From assembly GCA_963748315.1 (NCBI GenBank), contig CAVVIK010000006.1:1240001-1304000 (forward strand): 64,000 nt of DNA, read 5' to 3'. The notes below the pieces were generated by a model. It did no database searches. It was given only the letters and a program-made list of their open reading frames with translations, and was not told where the DNA came from. Position 1 is the first letter of the stretch; every line of letters starts with the position of its first letter. Below, in pieces: positions 8,206-16,661 of this stretch. A program made the translations under genes and the position numbers. Source of the stretch: DASPHG01 sp963748315. Lineage in GTDB: Bacteria; Actinomycetota; Thermoleophilia; Solirubrobacterales; Thermoleophilaceae.

Positions 8206-9065
8206 TCGGCCTCCCGCGTCAGCTCGAGGTAGACCTCCTCGAGGCTCGGCCGGGTGACGTGCAGGTTCTCGAGCCGCTCGCCGTGCTCGAGCGCCTCCGA
8301 GGTGAGACGCTGGAGCAGCGTCGTCGGGTCGTCGGTCTCGTGCTCGGCACGGCGGCCATTCCGCTCGTACGTAACGCGGTAGAGGGCCTTCGCCCCGACC
8401 AGCTCGCGCGGCGGCCCCTCGGCGACGATCCGCCCGTCCTTGACGATCGCGACGCGGTCCGAGAGCTCCTGCGCCTCGTCGAGGTAATGGGTGGTCAGCA
8501 GCACGGTCTTGCCGAGCTCGCGCAGCCGCCGCACGACCTCCCACGCCGTGCGCCGGGCGGCCGGGTCGAACCCGGTCGTCGGCTCGTCGAGGAAGACGAG
8601 CTCGGGGTCGCCGACCAGCGCGAGCGCCAGGTCGAGCCGCCGCCGCTGGCCGCCGGAGAGCCGGTTGACGCGCACGTCCGCGGAACGGTCGAGGCCGACG
8701 AGCGCGATCGTCTCGGTCGGATCGCGCGGGGCGGGGTAGTAGCCGGCGAAGTGGTGCAGCGCCTCGGCCACCGTCACGCGCGGGTAGAAGCCGGCGCTCT
8801 GGAGCACGATCCCCACGCGGCGGCGCAGGTCGACCGGCGCGTTCGCCGGGTCGTACCCGAGCACGGAAACCTCGCCGCCGGTCCGGTCGCGATATCCCTC
8901 GAGGATCTCGACGGTGGTCGTCTTCCCCGCGCCGTTAGGGCCGAGCAGGCCGACCACCTCGCCCCGCTCGACGCGGAATGACAGGCCCTGCACGGCCTCG
9001 ACATCGCCGTAGCGCTTGCGCAGCTCGTGGACCTCGATCGCCGGCTCTGGCACGCCGGGCAACAT
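8202..9065 (-). CDS. ABC transporter ATP-binding protein (ABC-2/DrrA type)
   Basis: About 287 residues. Walker A GPNGAGKTT (~46), Q-loop region GIVLQSAGFYP, signature LSGGQRRRLDLA, Walker B LVFLDEPTTGFD and the H-loop LLTTHYLDEA are all intact. The family powers ABC-2 exporters such as daunorubicin-type systems. The ATG at 9065 gives the normal N terminus (MLPGVPEPAIEVHELRK). Its upstream region, shared with the divergent cyclase gene, holds overlapping inverted repeats that may regulate one or both genes. The permease follows with a four-base overlap. Confidence 0.9.
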   Translation of the reverse strand: MLPGVPEPAIEVHELRKRYGDVEAVQGLSFRVERGEVVGLLGPNGAGKTTTVEILEGYRDRTGGEVSVLGYDPANAPVDLRRRVGIVLQSAGFYPRVTVAEALHHFAGYYPAPRDPTETIALVGLDRSADVRVNRLSGGQRRRLDLALALVGDPELVFLDEPTTGFDPAARRTAWEVVRRLRELGKTVLLTTHYLDEAQELSDRVAIVKDGRIVAEGPPRELVGAKALYRVTYERNGRRAEHETDDPTTLLQRLTSEALEHGERLENLHVTRPSLEEVYLELTREAE

Positions 9066-9090
9066 AAGGGGCTTGAGTCTCGTACTTCTG

Positions 9091-9115
9091 GGTATTAAGA
9101 TACCGCCGGGTATCT
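9091..9115. promoter_or_regulatory. overlapping inverted repeats in divergent promoter region
   Basis: Three half-sites alternate: GGTAT (9091-9095), ATACC (9100-9104) and GGTATCT (9109-9115). They form GGTAT-N4-ATACC and AGATACC-N4-GGTATCT, the second with seven-base arms (9098-9115). On the minus strand the repeat contains TATCTT, a TANNNT-type -10, so a bound repressor would block the ABC exporter promoter. The site lies between the exporter and the cyclase-P450-TetR operon; the TetR protein at 10987 is an obvious but untested candidate. Confidence 0.5.
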
Positions 9116-9138
9116 GAACGGCAGCTCGGAGGCGCGCA

Positions 9139-9690
9139 ATGCACACATTCCTGTTCGCAGACCTCGTCGGCTTCACCGCACTCTCGATAGAGCGCGGTGA
9201 CGAGCAGGCGGCCGACGTCGCAACGCGCTTTCAGCGCGAGGTCAAGGCGCTCGCTCTACTTCACGACGCGACCGTTGTGAAATCGCTCGGCGACGGCGCC
9301 ATGATCAGGGCGGATGACGCGTGCGACGCCCTGCGGCTCGGGCTCCAGCTGGCGAATGGCCTCGACGGGCTGCCGCCGGTGCGCGTCGGCCTCAACACCG
9401 GGCCCGCCGTCGAGCGCGACGGGGATTTCTTCGGCTCCGCCGTCAATCTCGCGGCACGCCTGTCGCAGGCCGCGCGTGGGGGTGAGGTGCTGCTGAGCGA
9501 GACGACGCGTGCGGCCGCGCGCCGGCGCCGGCCGCGGTTCGAGCACCGCGGCGCGCGGACGTTCCGAAACGCTCGCGACCCTGTGGTCGTGTACGCGGCG
9601 AGCGAACGGGTGCCGCTGCGGACGCGCCTGCTCGCTCAGAAGCGGCGCTTCGTTTGTCCGTACATGGCGGCGCGGACAAAGGCGGCGTGA
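9139..9690 (+). CDS. class III adenylate/guanylate cyclase, catalytic domain only
   Basis: A 183-residue stand-alone class III nucleotide cyclase homology domain. FADLVGFTAL supplies the first metal Asp (Asp8), KSLGDGAM (~50-57) the glycine-Asp loop with the second metal Asp, and GLNTGPAVERDGDFFGSAVN the substrate-binding region split as GLNTGPAV and DFFGSAVNLAARL. It begins directly at the catalytic domain, without membrane or sensor part, and so probably acts as a soluble dimer making cAMP or cGMP. GGAGG six bases upstream is a clear ribosome site. The stop overlaps the P450 start (TGATG), suggesting an operon with P450 and TetR. Confidence 0.85.
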   Translation: MHTFLFADLVGFTALSIERGDEQAADVATRFQREVKALALLHDATVVKSLGDGAMIRADDACDALRLGLQLANGLDGLPPVRVGLNTGPAVERDGDFFGSAVNLAARLSQAARGGEVLLSETTRAAARRRRPRFEHRGARTFRNARDPVVVYAASERVPLRTRLLAQKRRFVCPYMAARTKAA

Positions 9691-10990
9691 TGGCAGCCAA
9701 CGGCCTACCGCCTCGGATCGAAATGCCGCGCGCCGTCTTCATGACGCGCTTCATGCTGCATCCGGACCGGCTCCTCGACCAGGCCTACCGCGACCACGGC
9801 GACTTCTTCCATTTCGTGACGCCGCTCGACCGCACGATGTGCGTGACGGCGAACCCGGACACGATCAAGCAGGTCTTCCGCGGGGATCCCGAGATCTTCC
9901 GCGCGGGTGAGGGCAACGCGACGCTTGCGCCGCTCGTCGGCCCGCACTCGACCCTGCTCCTCGACGGTGCCGAGCACCTGCGCCATCGCAAGCTGCTCCT
10001 GCCGCCGTTCCACGGAGAGCGCATGCGCGAGTACGGCGCGCTGATGACCGAGATCGCCGAGCGGCACGTCTCGGCATGGCCGAAGGACCGCCCGTTCTCG
10101 GCGATCGAGTCGACGCAGGCGATCACGCTCGAGGTGATCCAGCGCGCTGTCTTCGGAATCGAGGACGGCCGGCAGCTCGATCACGTCGCGCGCCTCCTGC
10201 GCGCCGTGCTCGACCCGATGACGAGCCGCTGGCAGATGCTCGTCCTGATGCTCGCGCCGTCGAGCTGGGGCCCGCGCAGCCCGTGGGGGCGCTTCCGGCA
10301 GCGCGTGCGCGAGGCGGACGAGGCGATCTACGAGGAGATCCGCGCCCGCCGCGCCGACCCGTCCGCCGCCGAGCGCGGCGACGTGATGTCGCTCCTGCTC
10401 CAGGCGCGCGACGAGAAGGCGAGCCGCTGTCCGACCGGGAGCTGCGCGACGAGCTCGTCACGCTGCTGGTGGCCGGCCACGAGACCACCGCGACGTCGCT
10501 CGCGTGGACGCTCGAACGCATCACCCGCCACCCCGAGGTGCTCGCGCGGCTCGAGGAGGACCCCGACGGCGAGTACCTCGACGCCGTCATCAAGGAGTCG
10601 CTCCGCCTCCGGCCCGTTGTGCCGGCGGTGGCGCGCAAGCTCGCCGAGCCGGTCGAGCTCGGCGGCTACGAGCTCCCCGCGGGCGTCTTCATCGTCCCGT
10701 CGATCTACCTGACCCACCGCCGGCCGGACATCTATCCCGACCCGCTCGCGTTCAAGCCGGAGAGGTTCATCGAGAATCCGCCGTCCAACTTCGAGTACCT
10801 GCCGTTCGGCGGCGGCGTCCGTCGGTGCCTGGGCGCGAGCTTCGCGCAGTTCGAGATGAAGATCGTGCTCGGCACGATCATGCGCCACGCGCGCGTCCGC
10901 GCGCCCGAGTCGCGCGCGGAAACGGTCAGGCGGCGGTCGATCACCTTTGCCCCGTCCTCGGGCGGCCGTATCGTCGCGAGCCCGGCATGA
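9690..10990 (+). CDS. cytochrome P450 (one frameshift)
   Basis: A cytochrome P450 of ~432 residues when one missing base near 10415 is restored. The first frame covers the N-terminal half including HLRHRKLLLPPFHG (the C-helix heme contact). The second frame holds the I-helix AGHETTATS, the ExxR motif KESLRLR, and the heme loop FGGGVRRCLG with the cysteine ligand. The intact P450 at 45164 reads ARDEDGNPLTDRELRDEL at the break, while here one G appears lost after ARDE. It is therefore probably a sequencing error. Substrate unknown; members of this group oxidise lipids, steroids or terpenoids. Start and stop overlap the cyclase and TetR genes. Confidence 0.85.
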
Positions 10991-11631
10991 GCCCGCGCCG
11001 CATGACACGTGCCGAGCAACGCGAGAAGACGCGCGTGTGTCTCGTCGAGGCCGCGGCAAAGGTGTTCACGCGCCGCGGCTACGAGAAGGCGTCGCTCGAC
11101 GAGGTCGCCGAAGAGGCAGGCTTCACCAAGGGCGCGGTCTACTCGAACTTCAAGGGCAAGGAGGACCTCTTCCTCGCCACGATCGACGCGCACTTCGAGG
11201 AGCGGCTCGAGTCGATCAAGCGCGTGATGCAGGAGGACCCCGACGAGCAGGGCACGGCGCACGCTGCCGGCATGGACTTCATGGACAAGCTGAACCGCGA
11301 CCCCGAGTACTTCGTGCTCTTCTTCGAGTTCTGGGCGTACGCGCAGCGCAATCCGGGTGTGAAGAGGAAGTTCCTCCCGCGCGTGCAGCGGTTCCGCTCG
11401 GCGTTGGCGGAGTTGTTCGAGGCGAAGTCGGACGCGGGCCTCGAGCTACCGATCCCCTCCGAGCAGCTCGCGTCCATGCTGATCGCCATGGCGGCGGGTG
11501 TTGCGATGGAGCGCGAGCTGGACCCGAAGGCCGTGCCGGACGACATGTACGCGCTGATGCTCCAGTTCTTCTTCCGCGGCATGCTCGCGGAGGAACCAGA
11601 GCCGGCCGGCGTCGCCGCCGTTTCCGCCTAG
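10987..11631 (+). CDS. TetR/AcrR family transcriptional regulator
   Basis: A 214-residue TetR-type dimeric repressor. The N-terminal helix-turn-helix (~12-57) has the typical order: EAAAKVFTRRGYEKASLDE, then VAEEAGFTKGAVYSNFKGKE, DLF. The C-terminal ligand-binding domain is all-helical. ATGA overlap with the P450 stop means coupled translation, so it may control its own operon (cyclase-P450-TetR) and perhaps the divergent ABC exporter through the repeats at 9091-9115; that link is inference. The likely ligand is a lipophilic P450 substrate. Confidence 0.88.
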   Translation: MSPRRMTRAEQREKTRVCLVEAAAKVFTRRGYEKASLDEVAEEAGFTKGAVYSNFKGKEDLFLATIDAHFEERLESIKRVMQEDPDEQGTAHAAGMDFMDKLNRDPEYFVLFFEFWAYAQRNPGVKRKFLPRVQRFRSALAELFEAKSDAGLELPIPSEQLASMLIAMAAGVAMERELDPKAVPDDMYALMLQFFFRGMLAEEPEPAGVAAVSA

Positions 11632-12389
11632 GCGCCCGCTCCCGCTCCGCCGCGGCCCTCGCCACCCGCGAACCGCGCCGCTCCGCGCCACGCGGTCTCG
11701 AGCGTCTTCTTCCCGTTCTGCGCCTCCAGCTTCAGGCCGTCGGCGAACGGCATGCCGATTCCGCGGATCGCGGCCTCGCGGTCGGCGAGCATCGTGTCCT
11801 GCGGGAAGCTCGCCAGCGCCTCGGCGTACTCCAGTGCGCGGTCGAGGTGGCCGCCTGCCGGGGTGATCTCGTTCACGAGGCCCATCGCGTGCGCCTCCTC
11901 CACGGGCACCATCCGGCCGCTCAGCATGATGTCGAGCGCGCGCCCCAGTCCGACCACGCGCGGCAGCCGCTGCGTGCCTCCGTCCACCAGCGGGACGCCC
12001 CACCGGCGCTCTGGGAAACCGAGTGTCGAGCCCTCGGCCGCGATCCGGAGGTCGCACCAGAGCGCGAGCTCGAGCCCACCCGCCAGGCACCAGCCCGAGA
12101 TCGCGGCGATCGTCGGCTTCGACGGCGTCAGGCGGCTGAACCCGAGCGGGCCGTCCTCGAGGTCCATGCGCGGCCCGAAGCTCTCGATGTTCTTGAGGTC
12201 GGCGCCGGCGCAGAACGCGACGCCGCCCGCGCCGGTGAGGATCATCACGCGCGCGTCGTCGTCGGCCTCGAACTTCCGGTACGCGGAGTTCAGCTCCTCC
12301 GCGGTCGGGCCGTCGACCGCGTTGCGGCGCTCCTGCCTGTCGATCGTCACGACCGCCGAGGCGCCCCGGCGCTCGTAGTGGACGGCCAC
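11628..12389 (-). CDS. enoyl-CoA hydratase/isomerase (crotonase) family protein
   Basis: A 253-residue crotonase-fold protein acting on acyl-CoA thioesters. The oxyanion-hole segments are AFCAGADLKNI (~59-69) and SGWCLAGGLELALWCD. Both catalytic glutamates of enoyl-CoA hydratase are in place: Glu in GLELAL and Glu in LGFPERRWG. VDGGTQRLPR follows as usual. A hydratase role in fatty-acid or steroid side-chain breakdown is reasonable. Convergent with the TetR gene, overlapping it by four bases. The C-terminal glycine/alanine tail is low-complexity. Confidence 0.87.
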   Translation of the reverse strand: MAVHYERRGASAVVTIDRQERRNAVDGPTAEELNSAYRKFEADDDARVMILTGAGGVAFCAGADLKNIESFGPRMDLEDGPLGFSRLTPSKPTIAAISGWCLAGGLELALWCDLRIAAEGSTLGFPERRWGVPLVDGGTQRLPRVVGLGRALDIMLSGRMVPVEEAHAMGLVNEITPAGGHLDRALEYAEALASFPQDTMLADREAAIRGIGMPFADGLKLEAQNGKKTLETAWRGAARFAGGEGRGGAGAGA

Positions 12390-12391
12390 GG

Positions 12392-12649
12392 CTACCAGCC
12401 GTAGCGCTGGAAGTGGGCTGCCTTGCGCCGCTCCTTGCGCCGCTCGAGCAGGATCTGCGCGATCGTCCCGAGCGTCACCACGAGGACGAAGAAGACCACG
12501 ACGCCCAGCGAGAAGAACGTCACGACCTTGTCGGTGGTCTCGCCTGCCAGGCCCTCGCCGTTGTCGCCGGCGGGCTCGCTCTCGTTCTGCGCCATCGCGG
12601 TGGCCGCCAGCGCGAGCCAGAAGAAGAGGGTGGGCGGCAGGAGCCTCAT
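12392..12649 (-). CDS. small membrane protein with signal peptide
   Basis: An 85-residue protein I do not recognise. It has a cleavable-looking signal peptide (MRLLPPTLFFWLALAATAMA), an acidic linker (~22-40), one transmembrane helix (FFSLGVVVFFVLVVTLGTIA) and a basic cytoplasmic tail ending FQRYGW. TATTCT lies nine bases before the ATG on the minus strand, a possible -10 for a leaderless message. It is two bases upstream of the crotonase start, so the two could be cotranscribed. Function unknown. Confidence 0.7.
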   Translation of the reverse strand: MRLLPPTLFFWLALAATAMAQNESEPAGDNGEGLAGETTDKVVTFFSLGVVVFFVLVVTLGTIAQILLERRKERRKAAHFQRYGW

Positions 12650-12672
12650 GGAGGGGTCAGAATATCCGCCTG

Positions 12673-13170
12673 ATGGCGGAAGAGTCGCTCGACGTGATCA
12701 TCGAGATCCCGAAGGGGTCACGCAACAAGTACGAGTTCGACCACGAGACCGAGTCAATCAAGCTCGACCGCTTCCTCTTCTCGTCCGTCGTCTATCCGAC
12801 CGACTACGGGTTCATCCCCGACACGCTCGGCCAGGACGGCGACCCGCTCGACGTCATGTGCTGCGTCTCCGAGCCCACCTTCCCCGGCTGCGTGATCGAG
12901 GCGAAGCCGATCGCCCTGTTCCGGATGGAGGACGACAAGGGCATCGACGACAAGGTCCTCTGCGTCCCGCTGACCGACCCCGGGTGGAACACGCTCGAGA
13001 CGCTCGACGACATGCCGGACCAGCTGAGGGACGAGATCCAGCACTTCTTCTCGATCTACAAGGACCTCGAGCGGAAGAAGGTGACCGTCGACGGCTGGTA
13101 CTCGCGTGAGGACGCGTGGAAGGAGATCGAGGCGTCACGCGAGCGGTGCCGCGAGTTTCGCGCGCACTAG
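12673..13170 (+). CDS. ppa: inorganic diphosphatase
   Basis: A 165-residue family I soluble inorganic pyrophosphatase, hydrolysing diphosphate to phosphate and so driving biosynthetic reactions. The signature DGDPLDVM (Asp55, 57, 60) supplies metal-binding aspartates. The N terminus IEIPKGSRNKYEFD and VYPTDYGFIPDT are typical family blocks. Length matches the short prokaryotic form. There is no Shine-Dalgarno; an AT-rich patch GAATAT seven bases before the ATG may be the -10. It lies just ahead of uppP, and the stop of this gene is 12 bases from that start. Confidence 0.95.
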   Translation: MAEESLDVIIEIPKGSRNKYEFDHETESIKLDRFLFSSVVYPTDYGFIPDTLGQDGDPLDVMCCVSEPTFPGCVIEAKPIALFRMEDDKGIDDKVLCVPLTDPGWNTLETLDDMPDQLRDEIQHFFSIYKDLERKKVTVDGWYSREDAWKEIEASRERCREFRAH

Positions 13171-13182
13171 CCTCCCGCCGCG

Positions 13183-14007
13183 ATGTCACTGCTCGAGGCG
13201 ATCGTCCTCGGGATCGTGCAGGGCCTGACGGAGTTCCTGCCGATCTCGAGCACCGGCCACCTGCGAATCGTCCCGGCGTTCCTCGGCTGGGAGGACCCCG
13301 GTGCGGCGTTCACGGCCGTAACCCAGCTCGGCACGATGGGCGCCGTGCTCCTGTACTTCCGGGAGGAGCTGGCCAAGATCGCCCGCGCCTGGCTCGCGAG
13401 CCTGAGCGACCGGTCGAAGCGGCGCGAGCTCGATGCACGGCTCGGCTGGTACATCGTCCTCGGCACGGTGCCGATCGGCGTCTTCGGCGTCCTCTTCAAG
13501 GACCAGATCGAGACAGGCGCCCGTGACCTGTACCTGATCGGCATCGCCCTGATCGTGCTCGGCCTCGTCCTCGCGATCGCGGACCAGAGCAGCCGGCGCG
13601 AGCGCCAGCTCGAGGACGTCGAGACGAAGGACGGCTTCTGGGTCGGGGTCGCGCAGGCGTTCGCGCTGATCCCGGGGGTGTCCCGCTCCGGCGCGACGAT
13701 CACGGCAGGGCTCTTCCTCGGGCTCGATCGTGCCGCGGCGGCGCGGTTCTCGTTCCTCCTTTCCGTGCCGGCGGTCGTCCTCAGCGGCCTGTTCGAGCTG
13801 GCGTCGATCATCGACGGGGAGGAGGGCGAGCACGTCGGCGCCGTGGAGCTCCTGGTGGCGACCGCATGCGCGTTCGTCGTCGGTTACGTGTCGATCGCGT
13901 TCCTGCTGCGCTTCCTGGCGAATCACACGATGTTCGTCTTCGTCGCGTACCGCGTGGTGCTGGGGACGCTGGTGCTCGTCCTCGCCGGCAGCGGCGCGAT
14001 CGACTAG
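13183..14007 (+). CDS. uppP: undecaprenyl-diphosphatase
   Basis: A 274-residue polytopic membrane enzyme that dephosphorylates undecaprenyl diphosphate, recycling the lipid carrier for peptidoglycan and other wall polymers; it can also confer bacitracin tolerance. Both family motifs are present: the LTEFLPISSTGHL segment (~15-27), with the key Glu and the PISSTGH signature, and PGVSRSGATITAGL (~164-177). Eight or so hydrophobic helices follow the known topology. It is 12 bases after ppa, an arrangement that would couple diphosphate removal with lipid-carrier recycling, although that functional link is inference. Confidence 0.95.
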   Translation: MSLLEAIVLGIVQGLTEFLPISSTGHLRIVPAFLGWEDPGAAFTAVTQLGTMGAVLLYFREELAKIARAWLASLSDRSKRRELDARLGWYIVLGTVPIGVFGVLFKDQIETGARDLYLIGIALIVLGLVLAIADQSSRRERQLEDVETKDGFWVGVAQAFALIPGVSRSGATITAGLFLGLDRAAAARFSFLLSVPAVVLSGLFELASIIDGEEGEHVGAVELLVATACAFVVGYVSIAFLLRFLANHTMFVFVAYRVVLGTLVLVLAGSGAID

Positions 14008-14012
14008 CGCCG

Positions 14013-14018
14013 TAACCT
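14013..14018 (+). promoter_or_regulatory. -10-like element before small membrane protein
   Basis: TAACCT ends seven bases before the ATG at 14026, and no Shine-Dalgarno is present. Fits the leaderless pattern seen at several other starts here. Confidence 0.3.
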
Positions 14019-14025
14019 TCGAGGC

Positions 14026-14394
14026 ATGAGCGACCGCACGCGCGTCACGCTCGAGGTCCTGGCGATATTCCTGATCGCGCTCGTCTTCACGGCCGCACCC
14101 GGCGGCGACAGCACGCTTCAGGTGATCCTGGCGATCCTCTCGATCGGCTTCTTCGTCGCGATCGCCCTACTCGGCTATCGGCTCTACCGCGAGAACACCT
14201 TCACGCTCGAGGCGCTGACCGACGTCCAGCGCGCCGTCCTCTACTCGTGCGTCGGCGGCGCGTTCCTCGTGTTCGCGGCCGCGGAGCGCATGTTCGACTG
14301 GGGCGGCGGCGGGGTCGTGATCTGGATCGCGCTGCTGGGGCTCTGCTCGTACGGGATCTTCTGGGTCTGGCAGAGCTCGCGCGACTACGCGTAG
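14026..14394 (+). CDS. small polytopic membrane protein
   Basis: A 122-residue protein with four predicted membrane helices: LEVLAIFLIALVFTAA, VILAILSIGFFVAIALLG, VLYSCVGGAFLVFAAA and VVIWIALLGLCSYGIFWVW. No recognised family. Conserved-looking polar residues are few. It follows uppP by 18 bases and ends 10 bases inside the convergent membrane-protein gene. Function unknown. Confidence 0.7.
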   Translation: MSDRTRVTLEVLAIFLIALVFTAAPGGDSTLQVILAILSIGFFVAIALLGYRLYRENTFTLEALTDVQRAVLYSCVGGAFLVFAAAERMFDWGGGGVVIWIALLGLCSYGIFWVWQSSRDYA

Positions 14395-15084
14395 CGCGCA
14401 GCCAGCTCGGGTGCCCTGCGTGCGTGCGCCTTGAGCGGCCACGACCAGCGCGAGCATGAACAGCGACGAGCCCGCCATCTCGAGCAGCTCCTCGCTGATC
14501 GCCATCGGCGTGAATGCCGAGACGCGGTGATCCTGAGCTGTCGTACTGCGCGTCCTCGAGCCCGAACGAGATGGCCCAGCGCGACCGCCCCCAGGATCAG
14601 CATGAGCCGCGGCCCGGGCTCCATCACGCCGCAGCATCTTGAACCAGACGAACGCGGCGCCCAGCGCGACGAACGCGTATGGCTGCTGCCAGTCGATCCC
14701 GGTCCACGTCTCGACTTTCTCGTGGATCTGGACCACCTCGTCGGCGGACATGAAGATCAGAGAGCGCCCCGAACGCGATCCACACCCGCGTGCATGCCGT
14801 ACAGCCGCACGCGGGCCGCAACCAGCGAGACGAGCCCTCCCGCGACCAGCACGGCGCCCGAGAAGAACGCCGGGATCGTCTTCTCGTTGACCAGGTTGAA
14901 CATGCCGGTCCCAGATCGACCCCTCGCCCTGGTAGGCGTCGGTGCCGACTGCGACGCCTGCGATGCCGAGCAGCACGATCGCGATCCCGAGCGCGATCGC
15001 GATCTCGCGCGGCTCCGGGAGCCGGTCGACGAGCGCGTTCGGCTCGAGCACCGCTCTATGGCTGTCTCGTCGGCTCGCTCGCAT
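14385..15084 (-). pseudogene. broken polytopic membrane protein (several frameshifts)
   Basis: Reading across frames on the minus strand gives a plausible ~230-residue membrane protein. In order: EIAIALGIAIVLLGIAGVAVG; TMFNLVNEKTIPAFFSGAVL then VAGGLVSLVAARVRLYGMHAG; VWIAFGAL; LIFMSADEVVQIHEKVE; PYAFVALGAAFVWFKMLRR; LMLILGAVALGHLV; ISEELLEMAGSSLFMLALVV; AHARRAPELAARYA. At least five frame changes are needed, near 14905, 14790, 14765, 14630, 14550 and 14440. The coding signal is strong in every segment, so sequence error is likelier than decay. A GTG at 15051 is an alternative start. Family not recognised. Confidence 0.55.
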
Positions 15085-15913
15085 GCGATCGTCTCGCTGT
15101 CGTAGGTCGTTCCGTCCGTGTCCGACCTGGGTAAGTTCGGCCTCGCCGGGACTGCAGCATGAATCGCGTCACGGTCGTTTCGCCGGCGGTCGACCTCCTC
15201 GACGCGATGCTGCTGGGGTCCCAGCTCGCGGATGTCGTGGCCGCCCTGGCCGGAGACGATCACGTTGATGCCGTCGATCGGCGCGAGCCGCCCGTACACG
15301 TGGCTATGCGCGGCGAGGTTGATCGCCGTCGTCCCGGCGAGCGCCTTCCACACCGGTTCCTGGTCGACGTTGTCGGTGTGCTGCGAGTCCGCGATCGAGT
15401 ACCGCGCCCGGTGCGCGATCGCGATCCGGCAGGTGCCGTCCTGCTTGTCGAGCTGGCGCGCGACCCAACGCGCCTCCGCGGTCGCGTCGGTCTCCGACGA
15501 GTAGGCGATCACCTGCCAGCCCGAGTCCGGATCGATGTAAGAGCGATGCTTCGCCTGCGCCTCCGTCCACCCACGCTTGCCCTGCCAGTAGGGGTAGTAG
15601 CCATTCTCCCGTTCGGATACTCGTGGTTGCCGATGACGGGATCGGTGCGGTCCGCGAGATCGCCATAGAGCGGGTCGTAGTTCCGCTCGAACTCCTCGGC
15701 CGTTCCGGTCTCGTAGACATCGCCGAGGTAGAAGAAGCGGTCGAGGTCCTGCTTTTCGATGTACGAGGCGAGCGCGGTGGCATCGCCGCCCCCGTCTGCC
15801 GCGTCGCCGACTGCGTAGACGATCGTGCCCTGCCTCGTCTTCGTCATCGCTGCCCCGCATGCGCCCAGCACGAGCGCGCCCATGACGACGAGCGTGATCG
15901 CGCGCCATGCCAT
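15056..15913 (-). pseudogene. metallophosphoesterase lipoprotein (frameshifted)
   Basis: A calcineurin-like phosphoesterase exported as a lipoprotein: MAWRAITLVVMGALVLGAC has a lipobox LGAC with the Cys at ~19. Metal-binding blocks are YAVGDAADGG, FYLGDVYETG, PVIGNHEYPN, IAIAHRARYS and NLAAHSHVYGRL, in the proper family order. A frame change near 15610 separates GNHEYPN from GYYPYWQGKRGW, and another lies near 15225 after SGQGGHDIREL. One frame then ends at a TAG at 15058-15056. Such enzymes act as extracytoplasmic phosphatases or phosphodiesterases; substrate unknown. Confidence 0.7.
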
Positions 15914-15993
15914 TGCCGGGCGGCGATGGTACTTGGCGTGCTTTGTAACGCCCGTGCGTTGAGCCGTCACCACCGCGCCGCAACCGTGCGCAC

Positions 15994-16328
15994 GTGGCAC
16001 GTGAAGGGGGACAGGCGACGGTCGAGCTGCTCGGGGTGGTGCCGGCCTGCTCGCTCTCGGGCTCGTCGTCTGGCAGCTGACCTCGCCGGCCACACCGCCT
16101 GGACGGCCGCCCATGCCGCACGCGCGGCCGCTCGCGCGGAGCTCGTGGGCGAGGACGCGGAGGCCGCGGCGAGGTCGGCGCTGCCGCCGGCGCTCGGCCG
16201 GGCTTTGAGGTCCGATCCGAGGGGAGCGGCGCCACTGCGTGTCGAGGTGCCGGTGCCGATCGTGCACAGGCGCTGGCGCAGCCCGGTGCAGGATCGCGGC
16301 GCGCACCGCGTTGGAGCCCGTGCGGTGA
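15994..16328 (+). pseudogene. TadE-like pseudopilin (frameshifted)
   Basis: The start reads MAREGGQATVELLGVVPA, the conserved cytoplasmic lead and Glu of TadE/TadG-type minor pilins, and after a shift near 16045 LLALGLVVWQL, the single membrane helix. Further shifts near 16088 and 16285 link it to AGHTAWTAAHAARAAARAEL and finally to RIAARTALEPVR with its TGA. About 110 residues if repaired. TadE-like proteins are membrane-anchored subunits of Tad (Flp) pili. Its stop overlaps the GTG of the next TadE-like gene. Confidence 0.6.
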
Positions 16329-16651
16329 GGGGCGAGCGCGGGCAGGCGGCCGTCGAGTTGCTTGGAGCCCTGCCGCTGCTCGTCGGTCTCGGGCTCGCCC
16401 TGGCGCAGCTGCTCGCCGTCGGCTACGCCGCCGTGCTGGCCGGGAATGCCGCCGAGGCGGGCGGCCTGGCGCTTGCCGCGGGCGCCGATCCCGCGGCGTC
16501 GGCGCGCAACGCCCTGCCCGGCTGGGGCCGCGCACACGCGCGCGTTGACGTGGCCGATGGGAGCGTGACGGTGCACCTGCGGCCGCCCTCGCTCCTGTCG
16601 GCGCTGTCGCGCCGGCTCGAGGTCGAGTCCACCGCGAGCGTGGCGCGGTGA
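16325..16651 (+). CDS. TadE-like minor pilin
   Basis: About 108 residues. MRGERGQAAVELLGALPLL followed by VGLGLALAQLLAVGYAAVLA gives the short basic lead, the conserved Glu and the single hydrophobic helix of TadE-like proteins; the rest, ~70 residues, would be extracytoplasmic. It is the second of two tandem TadE-like genes and the only one intact here. The GTG overlaps the stop of the first (GTGA), and its own stop is near the next gene. No prepilin peptidase, TadA ATPase or TadB/C gene lies in the window. Confidence 0.7.
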   Translation: MRGERGQAAVELLGALPLLVGLGLALAQLLAVGYAAVLAGNAAEAGGLALAAGADPAASARNALPGWGRAHARVDVADGSVTVHLRPPSLLSALSRRLEVESTASVAR

Positions 16652-16661
16652 CGGGCCTCTC

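Noticed and set aside
9640..9690. Possible YHS-like remnant (FVCPYMA) at the cyclase C terminus
   Set aside because: Too short, without the second half of the motif; left as part of the cyclase tail.
14757..16535. 592-codon minus-strand open frame
   Set aside because: A composite: only its middle matches the phosphoesterase and its end the broken membrane protein; the first ~250 codons are antisense to TadE-like genes.
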